Source: Auriscalpium vulgare | Taxonomy: Eukaryota > Basidiomycota > Agaricomycetes > Russulales > Auriscalpiaceae | Direction: 5' to 3' | Length of the DNA stretch: 64,000 nucleotides | Assembly (NCBI GenBank): GCA_019915015.1 | Contig: JAHBBC010000017.1 | Coordinates: forward strand, 930,001 to 994,000 | Shown here: in pieces, positions 9,701-18,430 of the stretch | How the letters are laid out: the number at the start of each line of letters is the position of its first letter | How positions within the stretch are numbered: position 1 is the first letter of the stretch | Program-made: the position numbers and the translations under genes | Notes under the pieces: generated by a model | What the model was told of the DNA's origin: nothing | Seen by the model: only the letters and a program-made list of their open reading frames with translations | Databases searched by the model: none

Positions 9701-11638
9701 CACTCCAATGTAGATCCCATCTCTCGCTTGCTCGAAGGCGTGCCCAGTTATGTAACTCCTAACGACGAAGACTCACCCGCTCTAACGCTCGCCAAGCTGT
9801 CCGAGTCTCCTCTGAGGGGCAACTCCGTAGGAGAATTAGAGAAGTCCGTACAATTGGTATTAACGGACTGGAATGACGGCTTGTTTAATCCGCCACATCA
9901 TTGTTTCCAAGTTACGACGCGTTCCTACAAGACGGCTAGTAAGAACCTAGATTCGGAACGCGCGAGGAAGGACTACATCTCGGGGGAGCCATCGTTGGAA
10001 GCCGACACAGGAGAGATCAGGGCGTCTGACCTGTCAGAGCATATCGATCTGTACGACAAGCAGCGAGCCTGGGAAGCCGCAAATCCCCCTCCTACTATTC
10101 ATGTCCACATGGATAAGAGTTATTTGCAATCCTTTCTGCAAGGATATAAAGCGGATGCCGCTTTCAAGCAGAGATGGGAAAGTACTAGTACTTCTCCGGA
10201 TTCTTGGGATGCGGGACAGCGATATTTCAAGGACGAGAAAGGACTGCTATACTTTAGAGATGCGGATTTCCAACCCCGGCTTTGTGTTCCCAAATCCCTG
10301 CGAGCCAGTCTGCTCCTTCAAGCTCATGAATCTCCATTCGAATCGGCTCATGCCGGCGCAGAGAAGCTATGGCAGCTCATGAGCGGAAAATTCTTTTGGC
10401 CTTCAATGAAGAAAGACGTACAACGGTTCTGTGACACCTGCGATGTATGCCAGAAAATCAAGCACAGGAACTTTACTAAGTTCGGCCGTTTGATTCCGAA
10501 TCCAGTTCCGCGACGCCCCTACGAATCTGTATCGCTGGATTTAGTGACTGGCCTACCTTGGTCGCTAGAGTTCAATGCTGTCCTGGTTACAGTCGATCGA
10601 ATGTCAAAACATGCGCAGTTTATCCCTACTACGACTGGCCTAACAGCCGAAGGATTCGCGAAGCTTTTTGTCAATCATGTCATCTGCAGGTTCGGCGTGC
10701 CCGATAACATAGTTTCCGATCGTGATCCTAGGTGGACTTCTGACTTCTGGAAAGGGGTGTCGAAAGCGCTCAAAACTAGAATGTCTCTATCATCCTCGCA
10801 TCATCCTCAGCACGATGGACAGACGGAAATCGTAAATCAGAAGCTGGAGATCATGCTACGCGCCTATGTCGCTACGGACAAGACGAGTTGGGCCGAATGG
10901 TTGCCGCTGCTTGAACACGCTTATAATAATCTTCCCCATTCGTCCACGGGGATGAGTCCTCATTTCGTACTCTATGGGTTCCAACCCAAATCCAGCTTAG
11001 ATTTTGCGCAGGCAGAAGGAGCGGAAGCCGCTCCGCAGGACGCGTTATTGAATGACCGATCCGATGATTTCATGCGACTCATGCAATACCATAGGGAAAG
11101 CGCGAGGATGGCTCTCGCGCGAGCTCAGTTGAAACAGAGCGAATCCTACAACAAGGGTAGACGAGAGTTAGAATTCAAGGTCGGAGACCAAGTCCTGGTG
11201 AATCCTCATTCTTTGGAATGGTTGGAAAGTAAAGGGGAAGGGAGCAAGCTAGTACAGCGTGCAGTTGGTCCATTCGAAGTTCAGGAGCGTATTAACCCCA
11301 AAGTCTACCGTCTCCGACTTCCCGACAATTACCCTGGCTCCAATGTCCTTAATCTCGAACATTTGCGTCTGTACAGACCATCAGATCCCGAATTCGGGCA
11401 TCGCACTGTGTTACCAGACACCCGTTTAGACAAGCCAGCTTCTGAAGAATATCATGTCGATAAGATTGTCGGTCATCGTTACGATAAGCGCAGGAAGCAG
11501 ATGCTCTACCTCATTCGTTGGGAGGGGTATTCGCCGCTATACGACTCATGGGCAACCGCCACGGATTTACGGAACGCACCCCAACGATTATTCTCTTACC
11601 GACGGGACGCGGGCTTGGCAGGTCCTGCTAAACGATGA
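6749..11638 (+). CDS. pol: pol polyprotein of chromovirus copy 1 (PR-RT-RNase H-IN-chromodomain)
   Basis: 1629 codons, uninterrupted. Domains by approximate residue: retropepsin-like protease with DSCAD near 150 and ILLGED near 225; reverse transcriptase with FCVDYRKLNA near 575 and catalytic YIDD near 675; RNase H with YTDASGDG near 820; integrase HHCC zinc finger near 1190-1240 ending CDVCQ; integrase catalytic core with Asp in SLDLVTG (~1262), Asp in SDRDPRW (~1323) and Glu in GQTEIVNQ (~1355); and a chromodomain near 1565-1620 (WEGYSPLYDSW). It copies element RNA into DNA and inserts it; chromodomains of this class are known to bias integration toward marked chromatin. The in-frame stop before 6749 raises the possibility of Gag-Pol made by stop suppression. 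It looks catalytically intact. Confidence 0.95.
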   Translation: MYNTLFEAYLMEAISSAYIVSHESEWSEADREAIESNSIENKQGIPSAREVLTARTRGSLEKIERTPSPSVEEVEDEYYTQLRLQGRSSPSDGSLMERIEVLQAETPEMEIIKLKRKRTSIPGMSAVGVSVVSMRGRIMIPSGPLYDLRLDSCADISLLSKSTYDRLVNPPALRQGLKLKLVQLTAKEASLHGYVMLPIFVHTVDGRELQLEVEAYVVSNMSVPILLGEDFHQAYELAVERNLESGTRVYFEGRKYEVLAERVQESNGKEARIAKRVLGAPLARFILAKAHRRNKAKRRALRKDAEGPRNVRVSSDIKIPPHSVKRVPVSASFTDERTWMVEKSMVASSKAPVFVVPNTRLNQSSPYIPVANTSAHPKMLRKGEVVGHLVDPAKFLDAPGSVENSEALANHASVLKQLVHANLNLQSEVRDAEVRVAPERPTEAVEPEPQEEEIWGPKTAEVPDPTIWPSQDMEELLDVGQLPEELRERAWEMLRRRQRAFGFDGRLGKHQSRVHIRTEDGQVPIAVPMYGSSPAKRMVIEEQLNVWFEQGVIEPSVSPWSAPVVIVYRNNKPRFCVDYRKLNAATVPDEFPIPRQSEILSSLSGSQVLSSLDALAGFTQLEMAPEDVEKTAFRTHKGLFQFLRMPFGLRNGPSIFQRVMQEILSPYLWLFCLVYIDDIVVYSRSYEEHIEHLDKVLGAIEKSGITLSPKKCHLFYSSIILLGHKVSRLGLSTHKQKVEAILKMPRPVKVAELRTFLGMAVYFSAFIPHYATLATPLFSLTRKGAAWNWRAEHERAFEEIKKALSRAPVLAHPEMGKPYRLYTDASGDGLGVTLQQVQIMALKDLKGTRTYERVRRAYESGKPVPKLTTTLSSKIIDCDYESSWGSSFEDTTVQVERVVGYWSRTFKPAERNYSATEREALAAKEGLVKFQPFIEGERILLVTDHAALQWAKTYENNNQRLGAWGTVFSAYAPGLEIIHRPGRVHSNVDPISRLLEGVPSYVTPNDEDSPALTLAKLSESPLRGNSVGELEKSVQLVLTDWNDGLFNPPHHCFQVTTRSYKTASKNLDSERARKDYISGEPSLEADTGEIRASDLSEHIDLYDKQRAWEAANPPPTIHVHMDKSYLQSFLQGYKADAAFKQRWESTSTSPDSWDAGQRYFKDEKGLLYFRDADFQPRLCVPKSLRASLLLQAHESPFESAHAGAEKLWQLMSGKFFWPSMKKDVQRFCDTCDVCQKIKHRNFTKFGRLIPNPVPRRPYESVSLDLVTGLPWSLEFNAVLVTVDRMSKHAQFIPTTTGLTAEGFAKLFVNHVICRFGVPDNIVSDRDPRWTSDFWKGVSKALKTRMSLSSSHHPQHDGQTEIVNQKLEIMLRAYVATDKTSWAEWLPLLEHAYNNLPHSSTGMSPHFVLYGFQPKSSLDFAQAEGAEAAPQDALLNDRSDDFMRLMQYHRESARMALARAQLKQSESYNKGRRELEFKVGDQVLVNPHSLEWLESKGEGSKLVQRAVGPFEVQERINPKVYRLRLPDNYPGSNVLNLEHLRLYRPSDPEFGHRTVLPDTRLDKPASEEYHVDKIVGHRYDKRRKQMLYLIRWEGYSPLYDSWATATDLRNAPQRLFSYRRDAGLAGPAKR

Positions 11639-11870
11639 AGCAGGATCGCCTCCATGTATATAATTTCTTCTGATTTTATTTCTTGATGTACTATTCATCG
11701 CTAAGAGCACCGCCTTTTAATTCTATCTTACTTATTCTACGCGACGCGACTGCAGCACGTGACCCCGCCGGGCGCCACCGCCTCGAGGCGCGCTTAGACG
11801 GAGAACGGACGACTCGAGTCCCTCTTCTTTGTCTCGAACCATCACCTCGCCTCTACCCCGTCAAACGCAA

Positions 11871-14800
11871 ATGTCGTCGTGGGCACAACCATCGTATGGT
11901 TGGGGAGCGGAAGCCGCTCCCACGCCCCCGCCGGCAGGGAAACTGCGAGACATTGCGCGTTGACGGTGCGCCGGAGACCCCAAAGCAGTTTACGATGAAT
12001 CGGTCAAGCCATACAGCATAGTGACGTCCGGAGGATATCTCGCCGAAGTATACACGTCTTCAGTTCCAGGAGTTCAATGGGTGGGATTCGGAATGGATCC
12101 AACGCCGTGCGGACGCTCGCCGGTGCCCTTACCTTCACGAACTGCTTTACACGCGACTCCCCCATTTCGTTATCGATCGGACGGTCCAGACATTCCCATC
12201 GAATGGTGGGATTACAAACGACCTTGGCTGGCTTATCGCCCGCTGCCCAACGATAGCACTAACGACGAGTGGGTGTATAACGATGAAGCGGACGGGAACG
12301 GCTTCGTACGTGTCGGCAACGACCGGTATCAATGCGCTCCGAAGGCCTTATCGTGGTTAACGGAGTACACAGGCCATATGATGCAGATCGGAGAGGCCAT
12401 GCAGAAGTACTTGGGTTACGATGCGGCTCCACTACGTATCCCTGCCATGACCCGAGAGCCAGCGGTTAAAGGCGACCTCAAGAAACAACTCTCGATCATT
12501 CGTCGTTCTATGCACGAGTGGATGGCTTTCGTGGTATTTCTCGCAACTCATGCGGGTCATGGCTGGGAAGCAATCCCTCTCCCCGTAGCTGGTTGGACCA
12601 TTACGATCATCATTTGGCTTTCAGGAGAGCGCGTGGGCACCCTCATAGACTTTCATCTCCCTCGAATCACCTGGCCGAATGTTCAAGAACTCTACCTTCA
12701 TGGCGCGAACCCTCGGTATCTGTGGCACTTCGGGTTGGAGAAACCTGAGTTGGAAGTGCTCAACCCTCGCAATCTGGGTGCGCGAGAAATCGGAGCGGTA
12801 ACACGTGAACGAGACAAACGCTTGCGCAAGTGGGAGAAAAACACCGAGAACTTGAAGCATAGGACAAACGAACTGCTCCGCAAAGACCGTATTCGAAAAG
12901 TCAGTGAAGTCCGTCGCTGGCACGAACAGATGGATTCGGACGACCCCTCCACGAGGCGGTACATCGCAGCCAAGCACGTGAAGGATGGCGAGTACATGGG
13001 ATGTGCGGTTCGGTTGAATCATCCTGAACCTGGGGACGGTACCGTGTTCGTCGACATAACCGACTTCCGTGCGACCAAGGAGCTGCCGGGCGAATGGGAG
13101 ATGCTCCCGCTTCCCGCCTATGACCAGGACGAAGAAGACGATTTCATCGAGTCTATATACGGGAAGAACATCGGTCCCATGAGGCCGCCGGCCGATCCTC
13201 CAACCCCTTCAACTGCCGAGCCGCGCGCCTCATCGCCATCCGGGAAAGGGAAGCAGAGAGCACACGTCGACCCATCATCCCCACTCCGCGAAAGCGACGC
13301 GGATGTTGAACATCAGCTGCATCAAGAAGAGGCCGACGTTCAAACCGCCATTCGTGTCTCTCTCCAAACTCTCCATCACGGGCCTGGAGAAAGTTCGTCG
13401 CAACATGCCTCATCGGACGTGGTTATGGAGGACAGAACTGGACAGTCCGGTTCTGCGAAGAAGGATAGCTCTTCTTCATCCTCCCGCGGACCAACCACGC
13501 CCATCGAGACACGCGGACGTAAAAGACCTCGAGAGGACAGCTCTCTCGAGGGTGGATCGAGCGCTCGATCTCTTCTTGATCGTCTGACGGGTCCCACATC
13601 AATGGTTGAGAGTATATCGAGAGAATTTGACACTCCAAAAGTTCCAACGTTGCTGGCTCGCATGTCCCACGGAATTTCTGTTAAGCCCGCATCTTTGTTG
13701 TCGCGGTTGGATACAGTGCCCACGACTTCACTGATGGACAGAATATCCGAGACGCGCGGCGATCGGTCGACGGCCATGGACACCGAGCAGGCGTCCCTGT
13801 AGGTTCATTAAAAATAAGACCGGTAGTTACCAGTCAGTTCATTTCAAGAATAGACCGGTAACGTTATCCATTAAAATGAATTGACGTACAACGACGTATC
13901 AGTCATTAAAAATGCTTCGAGGTGTAAAAATGCTTCGATGCTATTGGCTACGGAAAAATCGGATAAAATCGGCAAAAATGGTGAAAATATTCAGTCGGTG
14001 ATTGTTCCCACGGGCACAGGACCAAAATGAACCATTATAAATGGCTACCGGTAAAACAAATTGGCACCTATAGGGTTCGGAAAAATGGGGAAAAACCTGG
14101 ATAAATTGGCATATATTAGGGACCATCAAATGCCACCCGATTTCGGCTCCCACGCGCCCAAAACGTTCCCACGGTCCCAAAAAATGCCATTTGTTATTAT
14201 TCACGCTGGTATATAATCCTTTCCGTAGGCCCTAGGAAAACCCATTGAGAACAATACAGTACATCTATGATGTGGATTTACATGTAGACCATATATACAG
14301 ACTGTCCAAAGCCCAGTCCATTCAAGTGGGAAGTGGACGGACCCACAAACAAACAGAGTATATGATAAGGAATATTCTGCAGCCATGATCTTGTTTACCT
14401 AAGGTACCCGAATTTGCACGCAAATAGCTCCCAATACTTCAAGACTTATAGTATTTTTTTCATGACCCAAGCCCCCCCTCCTTTCTTCTCAAACACAATT
14501 TCTTTAGTATTTATGCTGTTGTAACAGTATTAATGGACACATTTTGACTACTTTTGTATACATTTGGCATGGTCTGACTGCTGTAGATGCCCAGTCAAAA
14601 TGCAGCTAGTCTCTACCATCATATGGCATATTAACATATTATTGTTTAAAGTCATTGGTAGGCTGCATTCAACATACATATATTCATTATTTATATGTTT
14701 TAGCCCAAAAGAATGGAGTATGCCTAATAGCTCTCCAGGATTTGGTCAGTAAAATCCTGAGATATTTCGGAGGACTCACAGACCATGCCCCACCGGACCC

Positions 14801-17125
14801 TGAAAATATTGAAATCCTACAACAATGTGGTAGATAATACTGTACTTCCACTCTGATACAGCCTCTACTACTAGTACTGTCCTTGTCCCAGATGCATGTA
14901 CAATAGCAAATGTTCTTTTCTTTTTCCACTAAACTATGACTTGTAATATGTGCTTAGTTAAGCATAAGCCTATGCCAACTGAGAACCAGGTCATTCATAT
15001 GTACTTGTACAAGCCTGGGACCATTCTATATCTTGGAAGGTATGTCAGAGTGGAGGTACAGTGATACCTACCACATTGTTGTACACTTTTGATACTTTCA
15101 GGAGTCGGTGGGGCGTGGTCTGTGAGTCCTCTGAAATATCTCAGGATTTTACTGACCAAATCCTGGAGAGCTATTAGGCATACTCCATTCTTTTGGGCTA
15201 AAACATATAAATAATGAATATATGTATGTTGAATGCAGCCTACCAATGACTTTAAACAATAATATGTTAATATGCCATATGATGGTAGAGACTAGCTGCA
15301 TTTTGACTGGGCATCTACAGCAGTCAGACCATGCCAAATGTATACAAAAGTAGTCAAAATGTGTCCATTAATACTGTTACAACAGCATAAATACTAAAGA
15401 AATTGTGTTTGAGAAGAAAGGAGGGGGGGCTTGGGTCATGAAAAAAATACTATAAGTCTTGAAGTATTGGGAGCTATTTGCGTGCAAATTCGGGTACCTT
15501 AGGTAAACAAGATCATGGCTGCAGAATATTCCTTATCATATACTCTGTTTGTTTGTGGGTCCGTCCACTTCCCACTTGAATGGACTGGGCTTTGGACAGT
15601 CTGTATATATGGTCTACATGTAAATCCACATCATAGATGTACTGTATTGTTCTCAATGGGTTTTCCTAGGGCCTACGGAAAGGATTATATACCAGCGTGA
15701 ATAATAACAAATGGCATTTTTTGGGACCGTGGGAACATTTTGGGCGCGTGGGAGCCGAAATCGGGTGGCATTTGATGGTCCCTAATATATGCCAATTTAT
15801 CCAGGTTTTTCCCCATTTTTCCGAACCCTATAGGTGCCAATTTGTTTTACCGGTAGCTATTTATAATGGTTCATTTTGGTCCTGTGCCCGTGGGAACAAT
15901 CACCGACTGAATATTTTCACCATTTTTGCCGATTTTATCCGATTTTTCCGTAGCCAATAGCATCGAAGCATTTTTACACCTCGAAGCATTTTTAATGACT
16001 GATACGTCGTTGTACGTCAATTCATTTCAATGGATAACGTTACCGGTCTATTCTTGAAATGAACTGACCGGTAACTACCGGTCTTATTTTTAATGAGACT
16101 ACATGGACTGGTGCACCGAGCCTGTTTCCCCCGCTCCGGCTAACGTCAGCTTAGAGGAGCAGCCCGTCACTGTTAATACGGAAGTGTACGGGCCATCTTC
16201 ACCGCTGCATGGGGTCGCTACGTTCTCAGCGGCTATCTTACGTCCTTCGGAGACTCCGTTGTCCATCCCGCCCACCACTCCCATCCTTACGGGGCATATT
16301 CACTTGCTGTCGCGCTCGAAACTGCGAGTAGCGATGTGGAGAGATGCCTGCACTGCACCGTGGCCAGACGTGATTGCCTTCATGCTCAGCAAAGGCATTT
16401 CCTTCCGATGGAGCTATCCAAAGAGTCGTTTACCGCGGCCACTCCCAATCCTGCCGGACAGCTGGGCGGCGTACGCGCACGTCAACCTCACCCAAGTTCG
16501 TTGGTGGGAGGCACGCGCCAACATCTGGGACGCGTACCTCGCGACTGTGCGCGACCTCATGACACAGCCTAACGCACGCATGTTCCTCCAAGCGGGTGGC
16601 ATTTCTTGGAGACTCGCCCTTCAATTTGGGCCTCCTAGCCTGTTGGAGGATGCGGGTACGGGGCCTTCGCGGCTAGTAACGGAATATGGCATTGGCGACG
16701 CGACCACCACTCCAGTTCCTAGCTGCTTCGACCGCACGACCCCATCGGAGGTAGATCGGCTGTATGGAGGAAAGAGCGGACGAAGCCTTTGGCCGAGACA
16801 GAAGGACTTCTTGGACAGTCGCGCATGGAACGGTGAATGGTCATGGTCCAACGAAGTCTGGTTCACCACACGTCTGAACAATCTCTCCGCGGCGAAGCAA
16901 GACCTCACCCTCACGCCGACACAGTGGACTAAGGAACTGCGTAATGCCTTGCGCCCAGCTGAACGACGTGCACTGGACGGTGTAGGCTCGGAAGCACATG
17001 CAGAAGGCCAGATCAACGCGGACCCCGACATCGCAGCCCTGGGAATCCTCGACTTGGGCGCGCTGCAGGCCTCTTGGGACAATTCGAGCGAAGCTTCCAA
17101 CGCCGAGACTGGGGGGGCTTTGTGA
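11871..17125 (+). pseudogene. Third ORF of chromovirus copy 1, broken by a nonsense codon and a palindromic insertion
   Basis: ATG at 11871 (MSSWAQPS), supported by the same start in copy 2 at 27154. An in-frame TGA at 11961 replaces CGA of copy 2. The frame then runs to a stop at 13800-13802, which falls at the edge of the palindromic insertion, and coding resumes as 16103-17125. Copy 1 contains a charged, probably coiled region (~12790-12990), a Pro/Ser/acidic disordered region, and four short repeats of the form (S/T)L(L/M)xR(L/M/I) at about 13565-13745. The 3' part is Trp-rich with no family I recognise. The ORF lies between pol and the 3' LTR, like accessory ORFs of other fungal gypsy elements. 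There is no signal peptide or convincing membrane anchor, so I do not call it an envelope. Function unknown. Confidence 0.7.
13805..16096. mobile_element. Palindromic foldback-like element inserted in ORF3
   Basis: A 2.29-kb near-perfect inverted repeat centred at 14950/14951: position x pairs with 29901-x. Ends read TCATTAAAAATAAGACCGG and its complement. Arms are about 1.07 kb (13805-14870 and 15031-16096) around a ~160-bp centre; the outer ~950 bp is almost identical and the inner ~100 bp more diverged. The element is clearly AT-richer than its GC-rich surroundings. ORFs of 60-90 codons occur as mirror pairs but resemble no protein, so it is probably non-autonomous. I see no clear target duplication; outward of the ends TGTAG/CTACA also pair, so the true boundary may be 13798-16103. 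Superfamily not assigned. Confidence 0.85.
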
Positions 17126-17740
17126 CGGGAGAAAGAGGCCCGGAGGTAACGCGGGCAGAAGGTCATCAGTCTCGACGCAGGACGCTATTAGATTACTGTA
17201 CAATAGATTAGATTAGTCGGAGTTTGAAGATGTCTGTAAGTATATAAGTCGTGTACTGACAGCATCGTGCATCAACAATACAACGTGTTTCTTTTTCTTT
17301 CTCTTTTTCTCGTCTCGTCCTCTTCTTCGATTCTCTTCAAGTCTCCCTCAAGTATAGTAGTTGCTAGTCGACTACGAGAATCGACGACGCGACGACGCGA
17401 CGAGTCACGAGCGCGTGAGGCTTCTCGAGCGCCAACAGTGCGCCCACAGAACCACACACGCGCGACGCACTTGGGCCGTCGGCGCCTCGCCTTTCTCTCT
17501 CTCGAGCCAGTCACCAGGAGGAAGCCTCCTAACGACTGAGCTCCCGCTCGGGCCTTGTGCCTACGGGCGTGATCACTTCTCCTCGCCCTCCACTTCTTCC
17601 GTGCTACGGAGGAGGTCTGTCAACACGGGGAAGGGGGAAGCCCCGTACCGACAGGACAACACACCTTTGGTTCCTCCCTGGGCTCGTCTCTCGCCCGTCC
17701 TACGCCCGAATCTCGAGACTCACCTATCAGAGGCGTCTCA
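17121..17740 (+). repeat. 3' LTR of chromovirus copy 1
   Basis: 620 bp, homologous to 3092-3704, with one extra 7-bp G-rich duplication near 17630. It is preceded by a GGGGGGG run (polypurine-tract-like) and followed by target duplication AAAGG at 17741-17745. Confidence 0.93.
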
Positions 17741-17745
17741 AAAGG
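17741..17745. repeat. Target-site duplication AAAGG (right) of chromovirus copy 1
   Basis: Matches 3087-3091 exactly. Confidence 0.92.
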
Positions 17746-18082
17746 CAAGGCGCGCCGACGACACGTCCTACCTCCCGGTCCTCGACCACGCGACTTCATC
17801 GCGTTTCCGTCCTTCGCCTCTCTTCAAGACCTTGTCGCCGGGCCGATCGAGACGGTCTCGGGCGCCAGGACTCCGGGGGGCATCACGCTCATCGTCAAGG
17901 AGGTGCGCAAGACGCGATCGGAGGAACTCGCCAACATGTTCGCACTCCGTGACTCGTTCATCGACGGCTGGTGGCGCGACATCCGGATGATCAACGCGCC
18001 CCTCTGGAGGGCGTACAAGGCGGGGCAGGTGCCGAGGATCATGCGCGAGGAGGACGAGTGGTACGAGGTGTTCGAGGAGTAG
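17746..18082 (+). pseudogene. Antisense accessory gene of gypsy2, 3' part
   Basis: Continues in frame from 3091 once the chromovirus is removed. It encodes a basic segment (KARRRH), then about 100 residues with a Lys/Arg/Glu-rich helix-like stretch, a WWRDIR motif and an acidic end EWYEVFEE, stopping at TAG 18080-18082. Codon use and GC content match the 5' part. The gene is convergent with gypsy2 pol (stop at 18431). No recognised domain. Confidence 0.68.
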
Positions 18083-18430
18083 GCGACGGTCGGTGATGTG
18101 ATGCGGCTTCGTAGATACCTTGTAATTGTAGCGCGACTCGATCTTGTTTAACCTGCGCCTTGACTTTTGAATAGACCTGCTTTCTTGACCGCTCCGACTG
18201 ACTTGATGACGGTGCGGGAGCTTCGACTTGGCTCCGATTATGTGTTGATAAAAGAATGTGGGCGTCCGACTAAGTCGAACTAATGACTTTTGTTTAAGCC
18301 TCAGTAATCCTTCATAGGCTAAGGCCCTTTATCTTGAGTGGGCCTGCGCTACAGCGATACGACGCGAGCGACTTGGTGATGGGGATGGAAAAGGAAAGGA
18401 ATGTCGGAGGGATGATGCGATCGGAACACT
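18083..18430. other. Convergent spacer between antisense gene and gypsy2 pol
   Basis: 348 bp between two facing stop codons. AT-richer, no coding signal. It probably holds the polyadenylation sites of both transcripts. Confidence 0.4.

Larger units (their letters stand above)
3092..17740 (+). mobile_element. Chromovirus copy 1 (Ty3/gypsy LTR retrotransposon with chromodomain and third ORF)
   Basis: LTRs at 3092-3704 and 17121-17740 start TGTGACGGG and end in GTCTCA. The target duplication is AAAGG. Internal order is gag (frameshifted), pol (intact 1629 codons), and a third ORF broken by a nonsense codon and a 2.3-kb palindromic insertion. LTRs differ by about four substitutions plus a 7-bp indel near 17630 by eye, so the insertion is young although gag and ORF3 are damaged. 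A diverged relative, copy 2, is the outermost layer of the window (26221-33230). Confidence 0.95.

Noticed and set aside
13941..15960. Mirror-image ORFs (61-87 codons) in the palindromic element as possible transposase fragments
   Set aside because: No similarity to any transposase motif, short, and present on opposite strands only because of the inverted repeat.
13798..16103. Target-site duplication for the palindromic element
   Set aside because: Flanks TGTAG and CTACA are inverted, not direct, so they are more likely part of the inverted repeat than a duplication.
11871..17125. Third ORF of chromovirus copy 1 as an envelope gene
   Set aside because: No signal peptide, no clear transmembrane anchor and no glycoprotein-like cysteine pattern; one mildly hydrophobic stretch near 12600 is not enough.
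1402..18082. The Cys-cluster gene as an ordinary host gene
   Set aside because: It lies between the gypsy2 pol and the gypsy2 3' LTR with a polypurine tract, so it is inside the element; a host origin before capture remains possible.
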